From positions 7,275,182 through 7,339,181 of the forward strand of contig CM040445.1 of assembly GCA_022749755.1 (NCBI GenBank): DNA of 64,000 bases. The letters run 5' to 3'. Source of the DNA: Azadirachta indica. Taxonomy: Eukaryota > Streptophyta > Magnoliopsida > Sapindales > Meliaceae. The notes beneath the pieces are model-generated. The model did no database searches and had not been told where the DNA came from. It was given only the letters and a program-made list of their open reading frames with translations. How positions within the stretch are numbered: the stretch's first letter is position 1; each line of letters starts with the position of its first letter. Shown here piece by piece: positions 1-13,949 of the stretch. The position numbers and the translations under genes are program-made.

Positions 1-3000
1 TTTTTCCAAACACCTGTTGCAAATGGAAAAGCATGTAAATCAACTATCATTGATTAGCTACATTACTCACATATAAGCAGGTTGGGGATACACAATGCTA
101 TGATCTACATCTGCGAGCTTAAAAGGAAACATGTTTTAAGATTCAAAACAATCTAAATTGGAACTTAGGGTATGCTTCGAATTGCTGTACTTCAACTCAA
201 TATGAAAGTGCAAGAGTCAAAGTATTTGCTAAGCATTAACTTTTATTTATGAGCTAATATCACCATTTATTCTCACTCTTACCTCAATCCTAAACATACT
301 CTTAGTGATCTGAGATTAGGGGTAACAAAATTCTCCACCGGGCCCCAAACTCAAGGGGATTCACTCCCAACAAAAAATTTTCAAATAAATTTACAGAGAA
401 TGGGGTAGGGAACGGAGAGAAATTAATCCTCAATTTATTAATGGGACGAGAATTGATTTATCTCTCTCCACCACACCCTCACCTCATTCCCCAATAAAAC
501 ATAATATAAATATATTATAATTTTTATAATTTAAATATATATATATATATAAATATAATTTTATATTATAATTTTTAAAATTATATATTATAATTAAATG
601 TAATTAGTAATAAAAAATTATGAAGTCATGAATTAATGTTATAAAATATAGAATATATAAATAAAAAGTAAAAGATTAAAAATTAAAAAAATCCTATATT
701 GTGTTTTCAATAATATATTAATAATATTTTTATTTAAGTTAATTAAATTCTTATATTATTAAAATTAATTCATAAAAATAATATAAAATGGGGAATTGAT
801 ATGGGGATGAGGAACTCATTCCCCATACCGGGATTCTCCATCTCCATTCCATTAAATTTAGTGGGGAATGAGGCAGAAAATGGGGGTTAAAATAAAAAAC
901 GGGGCAGGGAATGGGGCATATCTCCTCACCCCCACTCCCCATTAGCATCCCTATCCAAGATACTGATTTGTTAAGCTAATTTTGAAAACTGAAATGCTAC
1001 AAATAGTTCAGATAGAGACTATGAATATCCAGGAGGCATCTAACATAAAATACAACCATCATCAACGCTTAGACCAGGACCAAGTCTAGCATTATTACAA
1101 GGATAAAGACATTGTCATCTCATCCCTAGATGTGATAATTCAGTGGTTGGTTGCAGCTGTCAAGGTGGCAATCTGGTGGTTTCAGGTATACAAATACTTC
1201 CTGGTCAAAGTCTGTCTATGATTGATGAAGCTCAACCAATGACGAGAGGCTTAGACCTTAACAGTGTCTAAGTTGGGTGCAAAAGAAGCAAGTGCATGAC
1301 ACAGGCATGTATGAACAACCAAAATCTTGAGGAAACATAAGACCAAAACACGAGGTTGAAGGCTTATATTTGGCATATCAGATGAATCATATCCAGCATG
1401 GAAGCACATTCAGCAAGTTTGTAACAGACATAAAGTTCAACCCTCAAGCTGCTGTAGTTTACGTTCTTAGAAGAAAAAATTTGCTCATGAAAAGATCAAG
1501 TGAGCAACTAAATGAGACTAATTTTCCAATTTAGTAGCAATATTGCAATTACATTTTAGATCTTGAAACCTTTTTCTAAGAAAAGCCATCTCATAAAACA
1601 GATGACCTATCCTGACAATCACAGATATTAATGCTAAAACACATGCACTTGCATGCAAACACACAAAAGATATATATATATATATATATTTTTTTTTCTG
1701 AAGACAAAAGGGGGAATAACCTGTTCACAGTTCATCTTCCAACCAAGATCATAACGCCATTTAGGAGAGGTTTTTTTCTCAAATGCCTGAAATAAGAAAT
1801 TCAGCCGATCAAGAATTTCAGCGATAACATACACTAGTTGGGACTTGGGATTTGATAATTAAATGGAAAATAAAAGGAAGAGTTACTAAAGGCATTACCT
1901 CAATAGTGGTAGTATTTCTCGCCACCAATGATATGTGCATGATCAGAAAGCCCAGAATACTCAATACAAATGCTAAGTTAAGGACTGCACAGAGTGGACA
2001 CCAACAATTATGGCGAGGTAAGGATATATATATACACACACGAATCTATGTTTATATATGATTCTTGAACTTACCAAATGTGATAAAAGTGGCTGCAAGG
2101 TCTCCCGGTGATACAGATATCTCTTCATCAGTAAACAATGCAATAAAAACCGGCAACAATGACACAGTGACAAGACTTGTCTCAAGAAATGTATAAAGCT
2201 GCATAAAAGTTCAGCACCAAAGATTCCATTCAGCTTTTTTCTATTTGATCAATACCAATCATTTGGTAGTTAGCTGGTGAGGGCAACGATGGATGCTAAG
2301 GCATAAGGACACATTCAACTAACATAATACTCATTTAACATGTCTCAATGTAAGGACTGAAACCGCACCAGAAGATCACTGGGAAAAAAATTATACATTT
2401 TTTCGGTGTTCACAAAAGCATTTGATGGAGAACATGAACAGTATAAAGAATTAGTTACCTTCCTAATTCAGTAGCCTTACAAGTTTATAGTAAGAATACC
2501 TGTTGAAAGTATTTGCTTAAAACTTAGAAAAGAAAGAAAAATAAGAAGGAAATCCAGAAAAAGAGAGATAGATAATGTGAGCTGAACATGTTCTACTTAG
2601 CTGCAATACCATGCAAAGATGTATGTAGAACTCCACAGAACTTAATACAGCAGAAAGAGCATTTTTTTAATTGATTCTTGTAACATTTCTAGCGTACTAG
2701 AGAATAAATGACAGACCAACTGAGAGAGAAAATTGAAGTAAGTTATGGGCAGATCACTGCTTGAAGAAAGACGGAAGAGATCATACATTATCTTAAATTG
2801 GTGCAACTCTAGTTCTGATAAACATAATTGTTACAGGAAACTACTATCAAATCAACAACTTAACAGAGCATTCAAGTCCTAACACTGTAAAGTTTGAAAC
2901 CGTGTAAAGGTCAATCACAAATTTTATTCTTCATTACGACTTCCACAAGCACAACAAAAGCCTCCAGGCATCTTTGGTATACAAAATCCAGTCACATTAA

Positions 3001-5019
3001 CTCCACCTTTAAGAAAAAAAGAAAAGCTCTCAACTTGTGCCTTATGATGCTACCAAGCATTCTATCTTCCAAAATTTCATCATAACATAGGGGTTTCTCA
3101 AGCAAAGAAAGGGAAAAATCACAATAATACCACCAGATAGCAATTTTTTTTCCTCAATAAAAGTTTTGCAAAGAGAAAAGATTTCTAGATACTGAGTTCG
3201 TATTGAATGGTGTCAAAAACTGAATGCTTTATACTGGCAAGAACCATCTCTGATAAACCTCTTCAGCAAAAAGCATCTAATATTAGCTATACATTTCTCC
3301 TCTTATTCCCCTCCCTAACCTAAAACATTTATTTTATGAGCTATTAGCAAATAGCATCTGAGACTTAGGGCCTTTTGCTATTGTGCACATATCTGAGGCA
3401 ACAAGTATATACGGCCTTTAAAGTAGCAAAATATGATAGGCACATAACACTGTACACCTAGTTTGCACCTTAACTTTGACAATATATATCTATAATTGAT
3501 AATAGGCCCTGGGTCCTAGCTGACATGATATTGAGTGCAGCAAGAAGGAGGTAGGATAAGGCATGTGCATAGCACTTTGTAGTTGATATAACTAGAAACC
3601 AAGGACATTAGTCATCAATAACTGCGGACAAACAAGAAAAGGATAGTAAGGAGTCAATTCATATGAAATCAGTGATTTCCATCATGTAATACCTTTACCA
3701 CTCAAGTTAAGCTTCAAAGAGATAAGCACATATGCTGAGCCTTAAACAAACATGTATGATAGTTAACATACCAAGAAAAGAAGGAAATACTTGTAGTTGA
3801 ATGCCCCAACGCAATTTACAACCCATACACAGTGATGATCCATTTTTAATATGCACCTCTGACCTAGAAGCAATAACAAATAAGCTTGCTTTATTCAGTT
3901 AAATGAAGCAGAAAGAAGGATACAAGAATAAAATTGCAAGTTAAGCACTCACAAACAGAACAGTGGTGGCAACGAGGAGGCTTAAATTGATTACACTTTT
4001 GACAGAACCGTATTCCTTGAGTTATCGGTTCGATAAACATAGCTGATTGGTTTGAACCTGAACCTACACGACCATCTTCTGATCCTACCCATCGATTGGT
4101 GTCACCTTGCTCCTCGTCTACCTTGGGAATCCAATTTGGTGGAACACCACCTGGATCCGTTGTAACAACAGAAAAGTAGCTCCATAATAGCATCACCAAC
4201 TGCATTTTTAAATACAGCACATCGAGATTCATTACAAAATTTAACTGATTGAGATCAACTATAAATATGTTCTAAGAGGTTTTATCACACTTGGCTGTCT
4301 CAAGGGCTAAAGACCGGTGGGCCAATAATTTTACTTTTCAAAGTCCTATAACTTGCAACAAGGACAACAAATAACCAATTAACTTCTAAATTTCTGAAAA
4401 GAGGAGTATCATTTTGCAATGTTGATGAGAATTGAATTTATCCAAACTCTAAACAAATGAAACTGAATCTAAAATCAACTTAAATTTATAGCTATTTTTC
4501 CCATTTTGCTGCCGAAAAACAGTATGAATAAAACCGACATTAATCTTTGCTTAGTTCAGCGGAGACGAAATAACATACACCATCTCCACTCAATTGATAG
4601 CATAACAAACTAAGCCATTTCCATTTCTCATCTATTCATGTCAACAAAGACACTAAAATCTCACTCAGAAATAGGCTACATTCAACAAAGAAATGTATGG
4701 ATACTTAAAATTTCTCAATGCATTGAAATCCAAAAACAAAATAGATATCATCAAATTGCTTGTTTATGTAATGTAAGGTATTAAAATCATAAACAAATAA
4801 AAAAGATAAAGATAAAGATAAGGGGCTTACCAGAAAATGAAACAACAACAAAACTAAAAAAGCGATGATGGAATCAAAACCTCCGTGAAAGAGAGCTGGA
4901 CCATATTTAGCTACAACAACAGCATAATACGAGACACCAATTATTCCAAGGACTACTAATATCATTACAGAACCAAGCGCACGTAGAAGCGTGCAATATC
5001 TGAACACGTTCCACGCCAT
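1..5019 (-). CDS. PAT14: DHHC-type protein S-acyltransferase (PAT13/PAT14-like), 3' end beyond window
   Basis: Palmitoyltransferase that attaches acyl chains to cysteines of membrane-associated proteins, probably at Golgi/trans-Golgi membranes (family knowledge). Exons read: 5019-4831, 4199-3953, 3863-3772, 2198-2075, 1984-1899, 1786-1721 and 13-1; all junctions keep frame with GT-AG sites. The last exon begins VFGK and runs off the left edge, so 268 codons plus four residues are visible of about 307 usual. Two N-terminal membrane segments (about residues 12-35 and 45-75) are followed by a DPG motif and then a Cys-rich domain ending in DHHC, with the predicted catalytic Cys at 157. Two more membrane segments and a TTIE (TTxE) motif follow. 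The start is the ATG at 5019; the frame is open a few codons upstream but has no ATG. Family assignment is firm; the choice between PAT13 and PAT14 is not. Confidence 0.9.
306..950. repeat. G/C-run-punctuated repeat inside the last PAT intron
   Basis: Within the long last intron (14-1720) of the acyltransferase gene, two flanks rich in GGGGAATGGGG-like and CCCCATTCCCC-like strings bracket an almost pure A/T core with a TA microsatellite near 533-552. The flanks are partly inverse to each other, which suggests an inserted non-autonomous element. I cannot assign a class or exact ends. Confidence 0.35.
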
Positions 5020-8000
5020 GGAAGCCAAAATTTTGACTTGGTTCGTATTATTAAAAGATTTTCTCGAAACTAAGATAGGATTGGTGATGTTTATACAATA
5101 GGATTGTTATTTCTCCAAACGGGATGTTGCAATTCCTGGTGCTGGTGAAAAGTGGAATTCCATTGTTCCCGTGTTGGAGGTCGTCGGATTTGATGAAATT
5201 CCAGGAGAGGTCGTCGACGACTGTTCTTGCCCAGGAAAAGAAATGTTAACAATAAAATAAAGTATGAGTCTTCGTTGATTCAGCCCAATCCACGTCACCT
5301 TTTAAGTCTGGGCTAAGCTCTAGACCTTGCTTTCAATGGAGAACTATAAATTGGGCCCCTAGGGGTACCGTAATAATTGCCACCACTATTTATCTAACCG
5401 CACCCCATTTCCCAAAACTCAATTGTGATTTCATCTCGATTATGCCGGAAAGAAATAAATAAGGAGATATTATCACAATCCTCTCCTCAGATTTGATATA
5501 ATATTACCGAAAAAATATCTTTATAAAAATAATTACTTACCACCTCTATTTTATTTTGCCAGTATAACGAGTTAACAGAATTTCTTGCAATTATAAATTT
5601 ATTCCTGATAATTCAAATAAACTAATAATATTATAGTCTCTAAACTTTAATGAAACAATAAATTATGATTAATTTATACGATATTTATAAATTAGTCCCT
5701 ACCATCTAAACTAATAATAAAATTTTATGCAATTACCTATTTATTTTGATTAAATAAACAAAAATTTGAAAAACTTCCCTATATCACATTAATCAAACAA
5801 ACAAAAAGATATAAAGTCTTTAAAATTAACATAACTATAAAACCTATCAAGCTATTTGTCTATATTATACCTTGATGGTAAGTATATTGTAAGTGAAAAA
5901 TTATATATAGTACGAATATAGTAAAAATATATAATATTCACTTAAAATAAAGTACAGATACATATATTCTAAAATATTCGGAGATATCTATATAAAATAT
6001 TCTTTTTACTATTTTTTGTAAATTCTATTACTAAAATAACATCATTTTATACTTAAAAAGTACCAAAAAAAAAATATAGAAAATATGATGAATTTAAGTT
6101 ATGTCTTAATTCTTAAGCTTATTTGTAATTTATATTTTTATTCTTAGACCTAAGTCGTAGATTTTAAATTTTTAATATTATTGAAAATACTTTTAAATAG
6201 TAAAAGGTTTTAGTTAATTAATTTTAAATTTGATAATTGTATGTTTGCATTACACGAGATATATTAAATTTTATCTTCAATTTTAGGAATAATTAATTAA
6301 ATCAAGTAATTTTTTAGAATATTGTACATATATATGTGCATATTATTGTCATTCATATGTTGCAACCTATTACATTAATTTGCTTGAAAATTTAGTTTGT
6401 AGTATTTATTGTTTTTATTAATTATTTCTTTTCTCTTGAAATTTACTAATATTTATAAATTTTTTAGACTTTATTCTTTAATAGTTTATTTTAATTGGAG
6501 GAGGTTTTAATAAATTTTTTATAAGTTTTTGCAATTTTATGGATTGTTATAATTATTAAATTAAAATTTTATATTATTAGAATTATCCATATTTTTTAGA
6601 ACTTTAATATAAGATTAATTTTTATTGTTAGAAAATACGGATATTTTCTAAAATTTTAATATGATATTAATTTTTTAATTTAATTTATTAACACGGTACA
6701 TTAATTTGTAAAAAATAAAACAATAATGGTCAATTTTTTTATTTTTATTCTTAATTTTAATATTATTGAACTTTATCATAACAATATGAACTAATTTATT
6801 AAAATTAAATAAATTGTGTTCCGATTTATTATTTTTCTAAAATTCAAGAATCAAAAAGTTATTATTTCAAAATAAATTTAAAATGATAAGTTAAATTTAT
6901 AATTTTATCCTTCACTTTATTAAATAAAGTAGGGGTGGTCAATGTTTATTTTTATAAAGATACTTTTTAGGCAATATTATGTCAAACTTTAGAGGAGAGA
7001 TGTGATAATACGTTATAAATAAATATTAGTTAAATCATTATTTATATTATTTAAAATATTTTTAAATAGAATTTTAAAATGACCAAAAAAAATATATACA
7101 ATGAGAAAATTTTGAGAAGAAATAAGTAAATTTTATTAATTTTTGTAATGTTTTTTAAAAAAGATTAACAAAGTGTATATAATAAAATATTTTAAAAAAT
7201 GACGTTGATATAGAATACAATTGATTTTAAATTTTAATTAGTTGAAAAGTTGTATACTAGATAAATATGAAGAAAGATAAGAAAATATTATACATTTGAA
7301 TTTATGATATGATATTATTTACTATTATATAAAATTATTTATAAAATACTATTCTTTATAAAATTTCAATCGAATAGTCACGCAAAAACAATTAAAATCT
7401 TTAGCATAAATTATCAATTTATTTTTTAAATTATATTTTTATTATTTTTTGTCTCCGCATACTTTAAATCATTGCATTTTGACTCCCTAAAACATTAATT
7501 CTAACTCCACTACAAAACATGCTAATAGACAGGATGCTATTATGCAAAAATGGTATGAAAAAATCATCATTCAACTAATAATACTTTGTAAAATTTTTAA
7601 GAAGATTTGTAAGACCAAAAAAAAAAAAAAAAAAAAACCAATGAAAGGACGGTGCTATTTCAATTTTCATTAGTAGTTATATCAATTTTGTTGATTTATA
7701 AAATTTTTCTTTTTTGTTGATAGGGGGTTTCTTGAGTAATAAATGGAACAACATACTATTTACTATTTATAAAATTCTTCGACGATAAGTTTTAAAATAA
7801 AGATGGTAAAAATTGGAGTAAAAATTTCTTTAGATTTTTTGATGCAAATATAAGAGGAATTACTATCGAATTTGTTATAATCATTCAAATAAAATATATA
7901 TTAAAAAAATATGGCACAATTTATTTCCTTGTAATATTTTATTTTTCATTATATTAGAGTAACTTGAGAATTTAAGTTGGTTCTGCAACGCTAATGTGTT

Positions 8001-8842
8001 GTTGTCAAAAGCAATGAAAAAGAAAAATGTGAAATTACTTTTTCATCTTATTTTTTTAATATTGATTTCTTTAATCGAATTTATGTCCATCTTAAATTCG
8101 AGAGAAAAGTCAAAAAAATTACAAATTAACAAATCCAAATAAACTAATAATGCACAAAATAAATTTTCACCAACTTGAAAGATAAGACAAAAAATGAAAA
8201 TAAAAATAAAGATGCTCTTATAAAAACAAGAATTAAAGTAAATAACTTCTCAAAATTATTATTAAATTATTAAAAATATCGAAAGAACCACGATTAAATC
8301 TATCATACTTTATCATAATTAGTGAAATCTTTTTCTAAAAATTGTATTTTCAAACTCATGACATGATTCATTTCTAGTAATATTATATTTTCATTAAAGA
8401 TAATCAACAAGGGTGGAAATACAATTCTTCCGTCCATTTTGTTTTTCTCTTAATGTTTGCTCGATTTGTAACCTTAAACCTATTCATGCTTCATATCATG
8501 CTTGTATCGAACTTAATTTTTAAAACATTGCAGAGCATGGTCTATAAATTCCTTACATCTATTTCACGTCGTGTTAGGCTATGAACATGAAATATTATTA
8601 TAAGCATTGGTGACTTCTTTACTATTTTAAAATATTTTAGTTAATTATTCAAACTACTTTGGTGTTATTCATACTTTATCTCATTGAACTTTAATAATGA
8701 AAATGTGAGTCAACTCTTATGTTATATTATTTTACATATCGTACCGACCTACCTTATTTAATATCACTATTTGAAGCGTGGTAAACTAAAAATTTAGAAT
8801 TTAAAATCAAGAATTAATTACATTACATTAAGATTCAAATGA
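5020..8842. other. A+T-rich intergenic spacer
   Basis: The first few hundred bases upstream of 5019 are the promoter and 5'UTR side of the acyltransferase gene. Beyond about 5400 the sequence is very A+T-rich, with a poly-A run near 7618-7638 and no open frame or RNA gene that I can support. No clear terminal repeats were seen. Confidence 0.6.
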
Positions 8843-9058
8843 CTAAATTTGTTTATTCCTCTCAATAAATGCCGAATAATTTTCACAAAATAATTCAATG
8901 TTGTATAAAGCAAAACACCCACCAGTAAAAGTAACATAGATTAAGGAACACAGGGGGCAGCCGTGCGGGTCGCACAGGGGCTTTCGTCTGTATGAAGCGT
9001 CGAAGGCTGAAGAGTAGTAGGCAGCCCCATTGCATTGAGGTTGCGGTTCAGACCCCAT
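8843..9058 (-). CDS. Small unrecognised Cys-containing ORF or first exon
   Basis: An ATG-started frame of 71 codons lies in a locally G+C-richer island (about 8940-9130) that stands out from the A+T-rich surroundings. The product contains a CDPHGCPLC string and resembles no family I know. A possible donor (GTGGGTG) follows the codons for YVTFTG near 8920, so this could be a first exon, but I found no downstream exons in the A+T-rich DNA to the left. A CATGCATGCA element lies at the start codon. It could equally be a promoter island or a gene relic. Confidence 0.2.
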   Translation of the reverse strand: MGSEPQPQCNGAAYYSSAFDASYRRKPLCDPHGCPLCSLIYVTFTGGCFALYNIELFCENYSAFIERNKQI

Positions 9059-10692
9059 GCATGCAAACGCAGTTGCAGTAGATGAAGCGTGGGGACCTGT
9101 TACTCGTGACCACCCTTTGATAAGAACACGTTATACGTGGCGCATTTCACTAAGTCAGCGCACACATGGACCACCTTCAACGTTCATTTCATTTCTCAGA
9201 CCGTCGTCTCATTTATTGACTTCACATGTCTGTATTCAGAACCGGAGATCCACCGCAGGCTTCAAATTTATCCGTGATATAAATGCGATAGTTGAGGATT
9301 TGAGACTTTCAAAGACGAGAATTAAAGATGGTCATAAATGCGACAACTCCTACTTTAACCAACTCATTAATGTCCGACTGTGATTGACTCACCACTCACT
9401 TTCGAAAATTTTTATGAACATATCACAATTCCGTTCCCACTCTCCGCCACCTCCTTTATTTCATGTCCCACCAAACCTCCATCAAACAGTTTATGGGCAG
9501 CTTAATTACTTGATGTACACTCACCATTAAAAAATCCAGCTTACCGCGCTATTCAATAAGAACCCTCTGCCGCTGGCTCTGGGGTAGTCAAGTCAAGCTT
9601 ATGAGTTAAAGATGATAGAGTCAGTCAAGTTGAGCCCACTCCGAGTCTACATCTATACGAGTTATTCATTTGCTAGATTCTTCCATTTTCCTGTCAAATA
9701 ATGTAAATTTCTAATCGCGGCCAAGACAGACACGGCGTTACTACAAAGCCACCTTCAGTTACCACTTGCATGTAAAGACAAGCTCTTACAAATACTTTCT
9801 ACAATTCACCCATTTACTCCAAGAGAACATTTGCTTCGCTTTCGATATATATATATATATAGGATTCCCATGACAATACGGTCTATTATGATGCCGTTTT
9901 GCCTAATTTAACAACATGAAGTTGGCATTTTGTAGGAAAAAGAAAACACTTGTAATCAATATGCTACAACAAATAATAAATGGCTATGCATTTTAAGAAA
10001 GTTGGCATTTCATAGGAAAAAAAAAAAAAGTCAAATTAAATGCACATGTTTAGTAATCATTGAGAACCCTAGTTAGTGTAAAATATTAAAAATAAGATTT
10101 TGAATGTCTTACATGCAATTATAATAGAATTAACTTCGTTTGGTATAGAACATTATCGAATTGGAATAATTGAAATTAATTTACAAGAAAATCAAATAAT
10201 TAATTACATTGATATTAATTCCAATATTATTTATGTATTTCCTTGTTGTGACAAATTATTTATTTTATTACCTAATTAAAATTTTTTAAATGGAAGGTAA
10301 TTAAATATGATTGGTTGGGAAAAAAATATTAAAAAATATTGAAGAATGTATATTAAAATTTCAATTATAAAATTTCTATATTTGAATTGAATTAAATTAA
10401 TAATCCAATGAATACTACACCGAAGTACAGTAGTACACAGTCCCGTTCGTCAGTATCAGGGCGCGTGAGAATGCTTTTACCAGTTCACCTCTGATTCTCA
10501 ACCATGAATACAAGACGACGAAAATTCAACCTAAGAAAATGAAAGAAAACGATAAGAGATTAAAAGTTTAAAACTGAGAACACGTAATGACAGCAGTAGT
10601 ATAGACAAAAGCCCACTAGTAAAACTTAAGCAAAAGAGTACATCAAATATGATCAGATAACAAGCAAAACCAAGCTATCTAGCTAGCATAGC
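9059..10692. other. Spacer upstream of the IRKI-like gene
   Basis: A moderately G+C-rich part (to about 9800) is followed by A+T-rich DNA with a TA run near 9846-9861 and a poly-A stretch near 10019-10030. A plus-strand frame at 9057-9383 has no recognisable product. The last 300 bases are the 5'UTR/promoter side of the gene starting at 10693; no single promoter element is decisive. Confidence 0.5.
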
Positions 10693-12300
10693 ATGGCTCC
10701 TTCGTCCTCATCTTCTCCTTCTTCTTCCAAGTCTCCTCCTCCTCCCCCTCACCAATCCCCTTGCTTCACCCCTGTAAGTTACCTAAACCCCTCGTTTGTT
10801 TCCCAGGAAAATAACGGACAGCAAACCAAAAGCTGAAAACTTGGTTTAAATGTTTTCTAAATATATCGTTGTTTCTTTTGCTTTTCTTGTTCTTTTTGTT
10901 TCATTAATGAATTCTTTATTTCTTTGTTGCAGATTCAGGAATGTGAAAGGGAAGGGCAACTGTCAGAGCATAGCGCTTGTACGGACAATGGAGGAGTGAC
11001 GTATAAGCACTACCCAACACCTCTCCACCATCCAAGTGATCAGAAAGACGGCAAATACAATAGCAAGAAACGCCAGGAATGTGGTGAAGAAGATGGTTCA
11101 GTTTCTTGCAACAAGTGCAGGCCACACCCTCGAGAGAAGATCTCTGTGGTTCCTTTAGATAACAACAACAACAATGGCGTCAACAAAAGTTCATCTTTCA
11201 TGGCGAGTCCTAATGGTATTTTCAAGTCAATTTTTCACTCATTGACAAGAAAGAGCCCCAAATTAATGGAGATTTCTAGCGCAAGAGAGGAGCAATGGAA
11301 GATTGCAGTGGCTGAACTTTCACATAAGTTGATGCAAGCTACAAGAAAGAGAGATGAAGCATTGTCAGAGGCTTCCAGGCTCAAATACTCCATGGCTGAG
11401 CTAGAGAAGAAACTTAACAAGCTTGAAGTTTATTGCCATAGTTTGAGGTCGGGACTTGAAGAATGTAGCAGCAATTCACCGTATAGAGCTCAAAAGAATC
11501 AAAATAACCGTCAATTTAGAAATCAAGATTTCACGGTTGTTAATGACAAAGTGATAGAACAGTTTTTGATTTATGTATCTGAAGCTCGCTCCTCAGTTCG
11601 ACTTTTAAGCAGATCGCTCACCATGCTACTGAGGCATATGGGAAACAAAATTTATGAGAGAATATCAGTTCTTCTCCAACCTTATGATATAAAGATTTCG
11701 TCGTCCAAGAGCGCCAAGAGTATGTTACATTATCTTGAAGCCTTGTTAAATAAGGCCTTCTTTGAAGATTTTGAATCAGTTGGGTTTCAAAAGAATGCTA
11801 CAAACCAAATCTTGAACCCAATGGATCGATGTGAAGCTAATTTTGCCTCGTTCAACGTTTTAAAAGTCTTGACTTGGGAAGAGGTTTTGAGCAAGGGGAC
11901 AAGGCATTTCAGTGAAGACTTTAGCAGGTTTTGCGACAGGAAAATGAGTGAGATAGTAGCCATGTTGGGGTGGAATAGAGCATGGCCTGAGCCATTGTTG
12001 CAGGCCTTCTTTAATGCATCAAAAAGTGTGTGGTTGGTGCACCTTTTGGCTAACTCAGTGCACCCAACCTTGCCAATATTTAGGGTGGATAAGGAGGTGA
12101 GGTTTGATTCTGTTTACATGGAGGATATGGGTGGAGACAGGGCCTGGAATTTGGTTCCAACCATGGTTAGGATCATGGTCGCACCTGGGTTCTATGTCTA
12201 TGGAAACGTGATCAAGTGCAAGGTGCTTTGCAGGTACTACAACAACAACATCACTCCTAGCATTATTAGTAATGAAAAGGGTTTAAACCCATCACCTTAA
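10693..12300 (+). CDS. IRKI: GIL1/IRKI-family protein (DUF641), probable IRK-interacting protein
   Basis: Plant-specific family that includes IRK-INTERACTING PROTEIN and GRAVITROPIC IN THE LIGHT 1; members are thought to act as adaptors in receptor-kinase or light/gravity growth responses (family knowledge, biochemistry unknown). Exon 1 is 10693-10773 (27 codons, Ser/Pro-rich, ending CFTP) and exon 2 is 10933-12300, joined by a GTAAGT...TTGCAG intron in phase 0, giving 482 residues. A poorly conserved, Asn-run-containing N-terminal third precedes a charged coiled-coil segment (about residues 139-210, the EEQWKIAVAELSHKL part). The conserved C-terminal globular region follows, including WNRAWPEP and the VAPGFYVYG motif near the end. 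The usual family start lies in exon 1; a start in exon 2 would lose the Ser/Pro leader. The family is clear; the exact paralogue is from memory. Confidence 0.85.
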
Positions 12301-13949
12301 TTAGGGTATAAAATTATTTTATTAGTTGATGACACTTTTGCTGCTACATGAAAGATAAACTGGGTTGCTTGGACATGATGGGTTAAGTTAATGTTGGGGG
12401 ATTTTTGGGTCAGAGTAAGACAAAAAAATATGGCTTTTTCTTGTCCTCTGTTGTTTGATACTGTGTTGGGTCTATTTTGATAAATTATCATATGCTATCA
12501 CTGTTTCTTATGCATAATATTGGACTCTGTTTTCTCCAACTAGATAGAGTGTTTTTCTTTTTGTCATGGGACCAAACTTTTGTGGATAGATTATTGTCAT
12601 AAGAAAAGACAGAGAAAAGGCCCATGTGGTTGGGAAGATTGTCTTCGTGAATGTAATTTGGATCTTATGTGATGAGTTCATATGTAATGTACATGAGCAT
12701 TTATTTTCTATTGTTATGGAGGCACTTAGATCTCTGTATAGGATCGGATGAGTAGTGCCAGCGCAGAGTCCCAAGGTCCAGCTGAAAAAGGCCAGTCTTT
12801 CACCATAATAGCATTCTGAGAGTTCTACACCAATCCAAATCTTATAACTTTTTGCCCAAAATCTCTTACTACTTGAGGTTCTGCTAGCTTAAATTTTGTT
12901 GAGGAATTGAACAATGAATCTTCATGTTGGAATAACTTGAAGATCATCAAGCCAAAGCATGTCCATTGTTCACTTTCTTGTCCATACAATGCCTCTTGCT
13001 CTTCTCTATGATTGAAGGTTTGTTTCATCTGAAGGCATTCTGCTGTAACAAATGGTGTCCATGACCATTTTGATCTTCCTCTTATTATACTTGTGCTGTC
13101 CTCATTACATGTGTTTATGTTTGCAACTGAGATTTTGTGGCTTTGTATGCACATTTATTTTAGTCAAAAAGGTGGGTAAATTTTATTAAAAGTTTAGGTG
13201 AGTTTAGTAGTACCAAACATGCCTTTAATTTTACAATTAACCAAAACTGTGTCACAAAGTGAATGTTATAGGGTTTCATTACAATGCTAACTCTTGCCTG
13301 TACAATAATTGAGCTTAAGCTTGTTGAATTATTTTTCAAAACAAATTACAGCCATATGCTGATGCATGGCGGCCGGAAAAATTCGATATCTTGGTATTGA
13401 GATCAGTTTCCTAATTGAAACTAACATGTAACTGCCATTCTAACCAATAATTCCTCACATTTCAGGATCAACAGACGAAGCCAATAGATAAATCAAATGC
13501 CAACTCTGTCGTATAGAGGAACAAATACTAATATTTAGATTACCATTCAAACAGCCGTAAAACATTTGCTCTGAATTTTACCAAAGTATTAGCTTAAGCT
13601 CTGGTAAATTTCAAGTGCAAATCATCACCTGCAAGAAGCCAATTCAACTAAACAGCTTTGTCCTAGATATAGATACATCCATAATTTGAAAATTTGAGAC
13701 AGATATCAAGGGATGGAAAGTACTATGAATAGAAAATAATTTTACCTAATGTTACAATTTACCATCCATATGACTATCATGCCATCTGCAGTGTTAGAAT
13801 TTACATCTTACAACAAATGGTTAGGAGGAAAGATTAGAACTCCACCCATAATCCAAATCAACGCCTTCTAGACCAATAACGTTGTAGCTTTAAAATTTGC
13901 TTAACTATGAAGATTTTGATTTCATATTTTCTGTTCGATTACAATAATT
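12301..13949. other. 3' flanks of two convergent genes
   Basis: This lies between the stop codon of the plus-strand IRKI-like gene and the stop codon of the minus-strand photolyase, so it must hold both 3'UTRs. Several open frames here have no recognisable product. No separate gene is supported. Confidence 0.6.
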
